From Noviherbaspirillum autotrophicum (lineage in GTDB: Bacteria; Pseudomonadota; Gammaproteobacteria; Burkholderiales; Burkholderiaceae_D), in NCBI RefSeq assembly GCF_000818395.1, contig NZ_JWJG01000028.1, forward strand, positions 898,726-962,725: a stretch of DNA of 64,000 nt. Reading direction: 5' to 3'. Below, piece after piece: positions 1 to 7,272 of the stretch. The notes beneath the pieces are model-generated. The model was not told where the DNA came from and did no database searches. It worked only from the letters and a program-made list of their open reading frames with translations. Numbering within the stretch: position 1 is the stretch's first letter; each line of letters starts with the position of its first letter. Both the position numbers and the translations under genes were made by a program.

Positions 1-1
1 T

Positions 2-295
2 GAAATCACGCTGGGTCTTCAGGGCTGCCTGCGCTTGGGCCGCATGAAGGATGAAGGCACGGCGACGGTGGAAATCACGTCGATCATGAAGCGCAACTCG
101 TGCGGCAAGGCGCTGGACGTGGCGCGCATGGCGCGCGACATGCTGGGCGGGAACGGCATCTCGGATGAATTCGGCGTGATCCGCCACATGGTCAATCTCG
201 AAGTCGTGAACACCTATGAAGGCACGCATGACATCCATGCACTGATCCTGGGCCGCGCACAGACCGGTATCCAGGCGTTTCAGGCTGGACAGTGA
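2..295 (+). CDS. gcdH: Acyl-CoA dehydrogenase C-terminus, glutaryl-CoA dehydrogenase type (5' partial)
   Basis: The reading frame is open from the left edge and ends in TGA, so only about 97 C-terminal residues are present. They match the last helical domain of acyl-CoA dehydrogenases: the stretch with [16 protein letters not shown] and the closing [18 protein letters not shown] are typical of glutaryl-CoA dehydrogenase, the FAD enzyme that oxidises and decarboxylates glutaryl-CoA to crotonyl-CoA in lysine, tryptophan and glutarate breakdown. The assignment to GcdH rather than another acyl-CoA dehydrogenase rests on this C-terminal wording and on the CoA-transferase gene 13 bp downstream, a pairing common in Burkholderiales. 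The catalytic base and most of the FAD site lie outside the window. Confidence 0.75.
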   Translation, partial: EITLGLQGCLRLGRMKDEGTATVEITSIMKRNSCGKALDVARMARDMLGGNGISDEFGVIRHMVNLEVVNTYEGTHDIHALILGRAQTGIQAFQAGQ

Positions 296-308
296 GAAGG
301 AGCCGGGC

Positions 309-1532
309 ATGAGCGGTGCACTCTCTCATATTCGTGTGCTGGACCTGTCGCGGGTGCTGGCTGGACCCTGGGCCGGGCAGTTGCTGGCTGACTTGGGCGC
401 GGAGGTCATCAAGATCGAACGTCCGGACACGGGCGACGATACCCGTGCCTGGGGCCCGCCCTTTCTGCAGGATGGCGAAGGCAGGAACACGAGCGAAGCG
501 GCGTACTACCTGTGCGCCAACCGCAACAAGAAGTCGGTGACAGTCGATATCGGCAGCGCGCAAGGGCAGGAATTGATCCGCGCGCTCGCCAGAAAAGCCG
601 ATGTCGTGCTGGAGAACTTCAAGGTTGGCGGCCTTGCGCAGTACGGCCTCGACTATGAAAGCCTGCGCGCGGAAAACTCGCGCCTGGTGTACTGCTCGAT
701 CACCGGTTTCGGCCAGATCGGACCCTACGCCAACCGCCCCGGCTACGACTTCCTGATCCAGGGGCTCGGCGGGCTGATGAGCATCACCGGCGCGCGCGCC
801 GGAGAACCGGGCGCCGGGCCGCAGAAAGTCGGCGTCGCGCTGACCGACATCCTGACCGGGCTGTATGCGACCGTGGGTGTGCTGGCGGCGCTGGCGCACC
901 GCGAGCGTACCGGGGAAGGGCAGTACATTGACCTGGCGCTTCTGGACGTGCAGATCGCGTGCCTGGCCAACCAGAACATGAACTTCCTGACTACCGGCAC
1001 AGCACCCACGCGCATGGGCAATGCGCATCCAAACATTGTTCCCTACCAGGATTTTCCGACCGCTGATGGAGACATGATTCTTGCCGTCGGCAATGACAGG
1101 CAGTTCGCGTCCTTGTGCGGCGTACTCGGCCATTCCGAATGGGCGGCCGACGAGCGCTTCGCAACCAATGCCGGGCGGGTCAAGCACCGCGATGTGCTGG
1201 TCCCACTGATGCGGCAGGTCACGGTATTCAAGACTACGCAAGAGTGGATCGCGGCGCTGGAGGCGGCGAACGTGCCGTGCGGGCCGATCAATGACCTGAA
1301 GGCTGTGTACGACGATCCGCAGGTTAAGGCACGCGGCCTGCGCATGGAACTGCCGCATCCACTGGCAGGCACCACGCCCACGGTGGCAAATCCGCTCAGG
1401 TTATCGGCTACGCCAGTCGAATACCGTAATGCGCCGCCGCTCCTGGGACAGCACACGCACGAGGTCTTGCAGCAGCTGCTCGGCTTGTCCAGCGAACGCA
1501 TCGGCACGCTCGCGTCTTCCGGCATTATCTAG
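309..1532 (+). CDS. CaiB/BaiF family (class III) CoA-transferase
   Basis: The 407-residue product starts at an ATG preceded by AGAAGGAG, a good ribosome site, and has the usual length for class III CoA-transferases. The N-terminus (IRVLDLSRVLAGPWAGQLL, then DLGAEVIKIERP) is the family hallmark, and Asp180 in GVALTDILTG fits the catalytic aspartate that forms the acyl-anhydride with CoA substrates. These enzymes are cytosolic and move CoA between acids. Because the gene directly follows a glutaryl-CoA dehydrogenase gene in the same direction, I infer it activates glutarate to glutaryl-CoA (succinyl-CoA:glutarate type), making the two genes one catabolic unit. The substrate cannot be read from the sequence. 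Confidence 0.88.
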   Translation: MSGALSHIRVLDLSRVLAGPWAGQLLADLGAEVIKIERPDTGDDTRAWGPPFLQDGEGRNTSEAAYYLCANRNKKSVTVDIGSAQGQELIRALARKADVVLENFKVGGLAQYGLDYESLRAENSRLVYCSITGFGQIGPYANRPGYDFLIQGLGGLMSITGARAGEPGAGPQKVGVALTDILTGLYATVGVLAALAHRERTGEGQYIDLALLDVQIACLANQNMNFLTTGTAPTRMGNAHPNIVPYQDFPTADGDMILAVGNDRQFASLCGVLGHSEWAADERFATNAGRVKHRDVLVPLMRQVTVFKTTQEWIAALEAANVPCGPINDLKAVYDDPQVKARGLRMELPHPLAGTTPTVANPLRLSATPVEYRNAPPLLGQHTHEVLQQLLGLSSERIGTLASSGII

Positions 1533-1659
1533 ATAGAGGGGCAATGGGACGAATGGCTAGATGCGTGGCCAATTCGTTCCCAATCTGGACGGGAAGAAAT
1601 ATCCAGTATTGTGGGCCGGTATGCTGGGCTTCAATGAACATCCCGATATTTCCAAAAGC

Positions 1660-1699
1660 AAAAAACCCGCGCTCTTCATAGGAGAAACGAGGGTTTTCT
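1660..1699 (-). terminator. Rho-independent terminator of tRNA-Leu
   Basis: Read on the minus strand, AAAACCCTCG pairs with CGCGGGTTTTTT across a short loop, giving a GC stem followed by a T run about 30 bases beyond the tRNA 3' end. Confidence 0.7.
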
Positions 1700-1730
1700 G
1701 GACTATCTTGGGCTGCTTAAAACATTCTTT

Positions 1731-1817
1731 TGGTGCCGAGAGCCGGAATCGAACCGGCACGCTGTTTCCAGCGCGGGATTTTGAGTCCCGTGCGTCTACC
1801 TATTCCGCCATCTCGGC
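1731..1817 (-). tRNA. tRNA-Leu (anticodon CAA)
   Basis: The minus strand folds as a class II tRNA of 87 nt: acceptor GCCGAGA with matching 3' TCTCGGC, a D arm with GGTAGACGCA, an anticodon stem CGGGA/TCCCG with loop CTCAAAA, a long variable arm (GCTGGAAACAGC), a T arm GGTTCGATTCC, and an encoded CCA end. The loop places CAA at 34-36 (plus strand 1781-1783), reading UUG leucine codons. Confidence 0.96.
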
Positions 1818-1953
1818 GGCACACAAGGCGGCATTATCGCTGATTTGCGACGATCGGGCAACATGCCTTCCGCAGATTGCATTGTCACAGCGGAATTGAA
1901 AGGCGTATCATCGCCTACTTTAGCTATTTCAGGCGCACACGCGTAACACAAGA

Positions 1954-3912
1954 ATGAAGCCAGCCAAGATCCGTGAAATTGTCCTCGGCAAAGCGCTTGA
2001 TCCGCTGAAGAGCGAGACACGCCATTCGCTGGCACTGGTCGCATTCCTGGCTTGGGTCGGTCTGGGGGCGGACGGGCTGTCTTCGTCCGCGTACGGCCCG
2101 GAAGAGGCGTTCAAGGCGCTCGGCACGCACGGCCATTTCGGTGTCTACCTGGCCCTGGCAACGGCGATCACGGTGTTCATCATTTCACTGGCGTATAACC
2201 AGGTCATCGAACTGTTCCCGACCGGCGGCGGTGGCTACCGGATCGCGACCACGCTGATCGGGCCGTATGCCGGCCTGGTATCGGGTGCGGCCCTGATCGT
2301 CGACTACGTACTGACCATTTCGATTTCGGTTGCCAGTTGCGTCGATGCGCTGTTCAGCTTGCTGCCGCTGGGAGCCCAGGCGTACAAGTTGATGGTGGAG
2401 GTTGCATTTGTGCTGTTTCTGTTGCTCATCAACCTGCGCGGCGCCAAGGAATCGATCAAGATACTGTTGCCGATTTTCCTCGGCTTTGTCGTCAGCCATG
2501 CGATCCTTATCGTCTACGGGCTGGTCGCACATGCGTCGGGCCTGCCAGAACTGATCCCCGACACGATCGACGAAACCAGGAAGCTCGCGAGCGAAACTTC
2601 CTGGGTGTTTACGATTGCATTGCTGCTGAAAGCGTATTCGCTGGGCGGCGGTACCTATACCGGTATCGAGGCGGTATCGAATAACGTCAATTCGCTGGCC
2701 GAGCCGCGCGTGCGCACCGGCAAGCTCACCATGCTGTACATGGCGTTCAGCCTCGCGTTTACCGCAGCCGGCATCATCCTTCTGTACCTGCTGTGGAATG
2801 CCGTGCCGGTCGAAGGCCGCACGCTCAATGCCGTGGTGTTCAACTCGATTCTGGCAAATATGGGATTTTCCGGGGCCAGCCTCGGTTTTGCATTGACGGC
2901 CGTGCTGGCGTTCGAGGCGGGGCTGCTGCTGGTGGCCGCCAATGCGGGTTTTCTGGGCGGTCCGGCGGTACTGTCGAACATGGCAGCCGATTCCTGGGTG
3001 CCGCATAAATTCCGCTACCTGTCGACCCGTCTCGTGACGCAGAACGGTATCCTGGTGATGGGAGTGGCCGCACTTGCCGTATTGTTCTGGACCGGCGGCA
3101 AGGTCGACCTGCTGGTCGTTCTCTACAGTATTAACGTATTCCTGACGTTCAGCCTGTCTCTCGCAGGCCTGTGCCTGTACTGGATCAAGCATCGCAACGA
3201 TGGCTTGCCGTGGCGCAGCCGCCTGCTGCTGTCGGCGCTTGGCCTGGTGGTCACATGCAGCATCTTGGCCGTCACCGTCGTCGAGAAATTCTTCGAGGGC
3301 GGTTGGATGACGGTGCTGATTACCACCATCGTCATTGGCCTGTGCCTGTATATCCGCTCGCATTACCGCGAAACGAAGGAAAAGATCGGTGCGGTCGACC
3401 AGGTCTTCGCCAACCAGCCGTTCGGCTCGCATGTCGGCCCGGTCGAGCCCAATCCGGAAAACCAGACGGCGGTATTCATCGTCGGTTCGTCGCGCGGCGG
3501 CGGTCTGCATGCATTGCTGTGGGTGCAGCGCATGTTCCCCGGCCACTTCAAGAACTTCATTTTCGTCAATGCGCGCACCGTCGATTCCCACGCCTATGGT
3601 GGCGAGGGGGCGGTCGAGCAGATGCGCGCCGAGGCTAACGCCACCCTCAAGTTCTTCGTCGACTTTTGTCACAGCCACGGCATGGCGTCTGCGGCATATC
3701 TCGGCTTCGGCACCGACGTCGTCGTCGAGGTGACCAAACTGTGCGAAAAGATCAGCGAGGAATATCCGAATTCGATTTTCTTCACCAGCAAGCTGATCTT
3801 CGAGGACGACAACTGGTTCACGCGCATGCTGCACAACCAGGCGGCGCTCGCCATCCAGCGCCGATTGCATTTCGAGAGCTTGCAGATGGTGATTCTGCCG
3901 ATGAAAGTCTAA
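1954..3912 (+). CDS. KimA-like APC-superfamily permease (potassium or amino-acid transport)
   Basis: This 652-residue protein has about 12 hydrophobic segments between residues 25 and 460, then a soluble C-terminal domain of roughly 180 residues. The opening (LGKALDPLKSE, then GLGADGLSSSAYGPEEAF) is the pattern of the KimA/YdaO branch of the amino-acid-polyamine-cation superfamily, whose Bacillus member imports potassium by proton symport. It is not a Kup/TrkD protein, which opens differently. I infer inner-membrane cation or amino-acid uptake; the substrate is not decided by sequence. No clear ribosome site precedes the ATG. The final codons (VILPMKV) lie in a 25-bp sequence repeated 2.1 kb downstream, so the 3' end appears to be an insertion target. 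Confidence 0.78.
   Translation: MKPAKIREIVLGKALDPLKSETRHSLALVAFLAWVGLGADGLSSSAYGPEEAFKALGTHGHFGVYLALATAITVFIISLAYNQVIELFPTGGGGYRIATTLIGPYAGLVSGAALIVDYVLTISISVASCVDALFSLLPLGAQAYKLMVEVAFVLFLLLINLRGAKESIKILLPIFLGFVVSHAILIVYGLVAHASGLPELIPDTIDETRKLASETSWVFTIALLLKAYSLGGGTYTGIEAVSNNVNSLAEPRVRTGKLTMLYMAFSLAFTAAGIILLYLLWNAVPVEGRTLNAVVFNSILANMGFSGASLGFALTAVLAFEAGLLLVAANAGFLGGPAVLSNMAADSWVPHKFRYLSTRLVTQNGILVMGVAALAVLFWTGGKVDLLVVLYSINVFLTFSLSLAGLCLYWIKHRNDGLPWRSRLLLSALGLVVTCSILAVTVVEKFFEGGWMTVLITTIVIGLCLYIRSHYRETKEKIGAVDQVFANQPFGSHVGPVEPNPENQTAVFIVGSSRGGGLHALLWVQRMFPGHFKNFIFVNARTVDSHAYGGEGAVEQMRAEANATLKFFVDFCHSHGMASAAYLGFGTDVVVEVTKLCEKISEEYPNSIFFTSKLIFEDDNWFTRMLHNQAALAIQRRLHFESLQMVILPMKV
3887..3911 (+). 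repeat. 25-bp direct repeat, left copy (end of permease gene)
   Basis: This stretch covers the permease codons for VILPMKV and the first two bases of its TAA stop. It is identical over all 25 bases to 6021-6045; the bases on either side differ. It behaves like an attachment-site core at a gene 3' end. Confidence 0.85.
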
Positions 3913-3915
3913 TAG

Positions 3916-4107
3916 GCTTGGGCATATCCAGATGCCGCCTATGACGAGTTCAAGGCATGGTTCAAGCGCGAGTACATTGCATCTAAATTCCCGAGCTATA
4001 TGTTGACACAGTCAGCGAAAGGGAAAATTGCGAAGACCATGGTGGAAAAAGCAATCGAAGCAATTACCGGCAAAGCTATCGGATATACGAAGGAAACAAG
4101 TAATTAG
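3916..4107 (+). pseudogene. Remnant of an unidentified coding sequence (C-terminal fragment)
   Basis: Directly after the permease stop there is an open frame of 63 codons with no usable start at its head. It reads like real protein (it includes AYDEFKAWFKREYIASKF and ends GYTKETSN) and stops just before a strong terminator at 4141. The lysine-rich helical character suggests the tail of a longer protein whose front was lost. I do not recognise the family. An integrase tail is possible but nothing in it shows catalytic residues. Confidence 0.4.
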
Positions 4108-4140
4108 CCGCTTAGCCAATCGCTGGAACACTTTTAGTCA

Positions 4141-4165
4141 AGCCCGCTCGGAGCGGGCTTTTTTT
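4141..4165 (+). terminator. Rho-independent terminator
   Basis: AGCCCGCTC-GGAGCGGGCT followed by seven T residues forms a strong plus-strand terminator just after the remnant frame that ends at 4107. Confidence 0.8.
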
Positions 4166-4192
4166 CGCCTTGGTTCTGTCGCAAGATTGGGC

Positions 4193-4396
4193 TCAAAACC
4201 CTACGCCAAATCCTACTCCTCCAACTGTGCGGCCGCCCGAGTGACCCATTCCAACGCCAATATGCGCGCCAGGCGTCGGATAAGCAACGCCCTGATCGGC
4301 AACGGTTTGATTGGCAGCGTCCGGAGCATAAGGTTGAGTGATTGCGCACCCGGAAACCAAAATACCTAGAATCATTGAAGCAATAGGGCGTGACAT
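4193..4396 (-). CDS. Small glycine-rich lipoprotein
   Basis: The 67-residue product begins at an ATG with GGAGG six bases upstream. Its N-terminus MSRPIASMILGILVSGC is a short lipoprotein signal with lipobox LVSGC, so the mature protein should be lipid-anchored at Cys17. The rest is rich in glycine and ends HSGGRTVGGVGFGVGF, with no recognised domain. It lies inside the repeat-bounded islet, 36 bp downstream of another small lipoprotein on the same strand, with which it may be co-transcribed. Function unknown. Confidence 0.65.
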   Translation of the reverse strand: MSRPIASMILGILVSGCAITQPYAPDAANQTVADQGVAYPTPGAHIGVGMGHSGGRTVGGVGFGVGF

Positions 4397-4432
4397 AGAA
4401 CCTCCGGCAAAAATACTCATCGCTCCCTGATA

Positions 4433-4789
4433 TTACCGATGGTGGGGAACTCCACCCCATCCGCGCCCACCGCCGAACCGATTCCCGCCTCCCCAGTGGT
4501 TGCCGCCGCCCCAAGGGTGTCCACCACCCCAGTGATGGCCTCCGTGTCCTCCTCCGCCACTCCAATATCCAAAATTGAAGCTGAATCTGACCGGAGGCCC
4601 GACGTACACTGGCGGCGGCTGAACATATACGGGCGCTGGCGGGTAGTAGTACCCGTAGCCCTGCTCAACATATACCGGAGCTGCCTGGGAGTAAGGATAA
4701 TCGCTGTAGGCCGGCTCATACACGGCGCAGCCTCCAAGCAACATTGACATGGCAAGCGGCGCAATCGCTGCCTTGAATGCGGAGTTCAT
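4433..4789 (-). CDS. Small Tyr/Pro/Gly-rich lipoprotein, islet copy
   Basis: The 118-residue product has a lipoprotein signal ending in lipobox LLGGC (Cys21). The mature part has a Tyr-Pro-rich segment with repeated APVYV and PPPVYV units, then VRFSFNFGYWSGG, and ends in repeats of HWGGG/NRFGGG type. Proteins of this make-up are common in Burkholderiales envelopes and have no known role. It is clearly related to the lipoprotein at 6778-7041, sharing GGC(A/S)VY, GYGYY, APVYV and FNFG(Y/W)W, and the upstream regions of the two genes also resemble each other. This copy has a longer Gly-His-Trp tail. Confidence 0.7.
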   Translation of the reverse strand: MNSAFKAAIAPLAMSMLLGGCAVYEPAYSDYPYSQAAPVYVEQGYGYYYPPAPVYVQPPPVYVGPPVRFSFNFGYWSGGGGHGGHHWGGGHPWGGGNHWGGGNRFGGGRGWGGVPHHR

Positions 4790-5017
4790 GAGACAACATC
4801 CTTTCCTTATCAGTATAGGAAAGGAATGGGAAACCGCAGGACAACTTTTACTGATCCAGCGCCGCCCGCGCAGTGAAAGCTCAGCAGGTTTTTTGTCTAC
4901 CCCCCCATAGATATGGCATAGATCTATTGCGGGAAATGCGATGTAATCGCGCCGGCAGGAATCTTGTCATATGGAAAATCTCAACTATTTTCTTTTCACA
5001 TAAATTTTTAAAAATAT

Positions 5018-5890
5018 ATGCGCCGTAGTTCTCTCTGCATGGCAGTCACTGCTGCAACAATTTCAGTTGCGGCACACGCTGATGACATTATTTCCAGATT
5101 CACTGTTCGTGATGCTGGACAGTTCGCCGTTGATGCCGTCATAGCTGGTACGGTAAACAGAAATTCAATAATCAGCACATCCGGGCAGGGCTTGATTGGA
5201 GAGGAGCGGGACCATCTAACCTCAGCAGCAATCGGTGGCAATATTGGGCTTGGCAGCGGATTTGAAGCGCGGCTCTTTGTTCCGTATGTACGAAATCGTT
5301 ACGATGTCGACCTAAGCACTCCTGTCCCCGACAAATTCTCTAATAAGAAAGAGCAATGGGGGGATGCATTAATTAGCTTGAAATACCGCGCCTTCCGAAG
5401 TGCTAATGGATCTGACGAGATGCAGATCAATGGCTCAGTTTTGCATCACAGTGGTAATTCTGGCTACATTGCAGTCGAACTAGACTATCTACATTCTTTT
5501 AACGACGATCTAAGCATTGCGGTCGCCCCGCGCTACACAAAACGGCAAGGGCTTGCCCCGAATGAAGTCGGGCTGGGCGCATATTTGATGTCCAAATTGA
5601 CGCCCAAAATTCACGTCGTACCGTTTTTATATTTGACCAGAATTAGATCGCATGGATTTACACTCCCTGACGTACCGAACATCGGCGACGTTTCTAACGT
5701 AAATTTTTCCGCGTCTTCCGTATTTGAGGTTGGCTTGGAAATGAGGTGTTCCCCAGCGAAAAGCTGGAATCTTACTCCTCGTTTAGTTGCGTTCCACCAA
5801 ACTCCGATTGATTCTTCGTCTTCAAATGTTAATGGTTGGGGCGCAAAGAATGGGGTATCGGCCTCGCTCACACTCCAAAAGGAGTTTTAA
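5018..5890 (+). CDS. Outer-membrane beta-barrel protein of unknown family
   Basis: The 290-residue product has an N-terminal signal peptide ending AAHA, after which alternating polar and apolar strands run to the C-terminal phenylalanine (LQKEF), the usual outer-membrane insertion signal. Segments such as GLGSGFEARLFVPYVRNRYD and EVGLEMRCSP look like barrel strands of the porin-like or MetA-pathway-of-phenol-degradation type. I infer an outer-membrane barrel; no substrate can be named. The gene is AT-richer than the window average and sits inside the repeat-bounded islet, consistent with transfer. There is no clear ribosome site, and the second Met (residue 8) is an alternative start. Confidence 0.6.
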   Translation: MRRSSLCMAVTAATISVAAHADDIISRFTVRDAGQFAVDAVIAGTVNRNSIISTSGQGLIGEERDHLTSAAIGGNIGLGSGFEARLFVPYVRNRYDVDLSTPVPDKFSNKKEQWGDALISLKYRAFRSANGSDEMQINGSVLHHSGNSGYIAVELDYLHSFNDDLSIAVAPRYTKRQGLAPNEVGLGAYLMSKLTPKIHVVPFLYLTRIRSHGFTLPDVPNIGDVSNVNFSASSVFEVGLEMRCSPAKSWNLTPRLVAFHQTPIDSSSSNVNGWGAKNGVSASLTLQKEF

Positions 5891-6020
5891 CGATTTTGTG
5901 TAGGCCGATTTAAGAAGGCAATCCTATCAAGGTTTATTTCCTGAAATAGGGCAATGGATGGGGCCATATTTAATGCTGAAAATACTGCAGCCTTTACTTG
6001 GGGAGACTTTGCAGCTTATT

Positions 6021-6045
6021 TGGTGATTCTGCCGATGAAAGTCTA
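6021..6045 (+). repeat. 25-bp direct repeat, right copy
   Basis: This copy is identical over 25 bases to 3887-3911 and again codes for VILPMKV followed by a stop (TAG here, TAA in the left copy). It marks the right boundary of the islet. Confidence 0.85.
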
Positions 6046-6099
6046 GATTTAGCGCGATACGTTGATCTGTTGACGCCCAATTAACAGGTGCCTCCCTAA

Positions 6100-6122
6100 C
6101 CCTCCGCTTGCGGAGGGTTTTT
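6100..6122 (+). terminator. Rho-independent terminator
   Basis: CCCTCCG-CTTG-CGGAGGG followed by TTTTT. Lying 55 bp beyond the right repeat copy, it probably served the permease gene before the islet arrived. Confidence 0.85.
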
Positions 6123-6278
6123 CATTTCTGCCGGGCCATTAATCGGTTCTTAGTTCTAGCGAGGCACAACATATTTCCTTGGAGAATATGTGTTATCTAT
6201 TTAGTGAAGCAGACAAATTGCTCATATGTGAGTAATATAGCGACTGTCTCCTCCAACTCTCTCCAAGATTGGATTTCA

Positions 6279-6309
6279 CCCGCTACCGCAAGGCTAGCGG
6301 GTTTTTTTT
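6279..6309 (+). terminator. Rho-independent terminator without an assigned gene
   Basis: CCCGCTA pairs with TAGCGGG across a nine-base loop and is followed by eight T residues. No protein gene ends here, so it may close a short untranslated transcript starting near 6130-6230. Confidence 0.75.
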
Positions 6310-6380
6310 CGTGCAATGAACTATCGCGCGGCATCCTGGCCTAATTTGAAACATGGATTAATTTTGGAAAGGAGCTGTCC

Positions 6381-6554
6381 ATGAATAAGGACCAAGTCAA
6401 AGGCGCAGTGAAAGATGCTGCTGGAAAAGTGCAACAGAAGGCCGGTGAAATGACGGGCAGCCAAGAGCAGCAAATGAAAGGCGTTGAAAAGCAAGCCGAA
6501 GGAAAGACCCAAAAGGTCGCCGGCAATGTCAAAGACGCCGCCCGTAAACATTGA
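6381..6554 (+). CDS. CsbD family stress-response protein
   Basis: This 57-residue gene begins with MNKDQVKGAVKDAAGKVQQK and continues with paired amphipathic repeats (AGEMTGSQEQQMKG, AEGKTQKVAGNVKDAA), which is the CsbD family pattern: small, charged, Gly-Lys-Gln-rich cytosolic proteins that rise in general stress and have no known biochemical role. AAAGGAG precedes the ATG at good spacing, and its own terminator follows at 6576. It stands alone, just outside the repeat-bounded islet. The start is fixed by the ribosome site and the family N-terminus. Confidence 0.88.
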   Translation: MNKDQVKGAVKDAAGKVQQKAGEMTGSQEQQMKGVEKQAEGKTQKVAGNVKDAARKH

Positions 6555-6575
6555 CCGTCGATCAAGCCTGAAACT

Positions 6576-6599
6576 CGCCCGCCCCGAGCGGGCGTTTTT
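6576..6599 (+). terminator. Rho-independent terminator of the CsbD-like gene
   Basis: CGCCCGC-cccga-GCGGGCG followed by TTTTT, 21 bp after the CsbD stop codon. Confidence 0.88.
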
Positions 6600-6737
6600 A
6601 TTTCTTAGCGCAAGTCATCTTTTGACTTTCCAGCTCTCTTCAAGACATTTTTGTTTTAGGTCAATCGACCTATTTAACCGCGCTCTATCGTGAGATTGCC
6701 GGTTGCCATTTCCCTGGCTCCGGCGCCTCTGCTTGTT

Positions 6738-6770
6738 GCCTGCACAGTGAAAGCTGTGCAGGCTTTTTTT
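6738..6770 (+). terminator. Rho-independent terminator of an unassigned plus-strand transcript
   Basis: GCCTGCACAG pairs perfectly with CTGTGCAGGC across a six-base loop and is followed by seven T residues. The CsbD gene already has its own terminator, and the next gene is on the minus strand, so this one may end a short RNA from 6600-6737. The loop core (CAGTGAAAGCT) recurs near 4870 ahead of another T run. Confidence 0.75.
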
Positions 6771-6777
6771 CTAAGTG

Positions 6778-7041
6778 TCAGTGGCGATGGTGGTGGTGGC
6801 CGCCCCACCAGCCGAAATTAAAGCCAAACGATACGGGAGGCGCGACATACACTGGTGCGGGTTCGACATAGACCGGGGCCGGCTGACTGTAGTAGCCATA
6901 GCCAGGTTGCGCATAGACCGGGGCCATCTGTTGGTAGTACGGCCCTTGACTATAAGCCGGTGGCGGGCCATACACTGAACATCCTCCAAGGACGATGGAT
7001 GTGCCGGCAAGCATTAATAGCGCTTTAAACAGAGATTTCAT
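6778..7041 (-). CDS. Small Tyr/Pro-rich lipoprotein, paralogue of the islet copy
   Basis: The 87-residue product starts at an ATG preceded by AAGGAAG and has a lipoprotein signal with lipobox VLGGC (Cys23). The mature part repeats APVY(A/V) units (QMAPVYAQPGYGYY, PAPVYVEPAPVYVAPP), then SFGFNFGWWGG, and ends in a His cluster (HHHHRH) that could bind metal. It resembles the lipoprotein at 4433-4789 in order and wording, but lacks the long glycine tail. The 5' leaders of both genes share a TATAG-AAAGGAATG element. Function unknown; an envelope location is inferred from the lipobox. Confidence 0.72.
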   Translation of the reverse strand: MKSLFKALLMLAGTSIVLGGCSVYGPPPAYSQGPYYQQMAPVYAQPGYGYYSQPAPVYVEPAPVYVAPPVSFGFNFGWWGGHHHHRH

Positions 7042-7272
7042 TACACGACTTCCTTTTTGACCAATATAGAAAAGGAATGAGTATTTGTGGAAACTTTTAC
7101 ACGCCCTTACATGGTGTAATCCGGCAGTCGCCATGCTACGGTTTGCTTTCCGAAATGGGGCAGTCACTGGCGAGAAAATGCTCACATCCTCGACAGATTA
7201 GGCATTTTCGATGTGCCTGGATAGGCTGCGAAGGAAAGTGTGGTGAAGGCGGCTTGTTGGGGCGGTGCGGAA

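Larger units (their letters stand above)
3912..6045. mobile_element. Candidate inserted islet bounded by 25-bp direct repeats
   Basis: A segment of about 2.1 kb lies between two perfect copies of a 25-bp sequence that ends the permease reading frame. Both copies keep the same C-terminal residues in frame with a stop, as expected when an element integrates at a gene end and rebuilds it. The interior is visibly AT-richer than its neighbours and carries small unrelated genes plus debris. After the right copy the sequence runs into a terminator at 6100 that would suit the original permease. No integrase or transposase remains, so the mobile origin is inferred. Confidence 0.5.
5891..6380. other. 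Gene-poor stretch: islet right end, two terminators
   Basis: This stretch contains a 30-codon frame (5954-6046) that ends in the same VILPMKV residues as the permease, the right repeat copy, and two rho-independent terminators at 6100 and 6279. Between the terminators lie a dyad ACATATT/AATATGT near 6170-6191 and the imperfect palindrome TTGCTCATATGTGAGTAA. I see no convincing protein gene here. Confidence 0.5.

Noticed and set aside
2185-3870. A 561-codon minus-strand frame opposite the permease
   Set aside because: It is a shadow of the permease gene. It has no membrane segments or motifs and its composition is typical of antisense frames.
6108-6344. A 78-codon plus-strand frame
   Set aside because: It contains the terminator hairpin at 6279-6309 and starts inside another terminator; no ribosome site.
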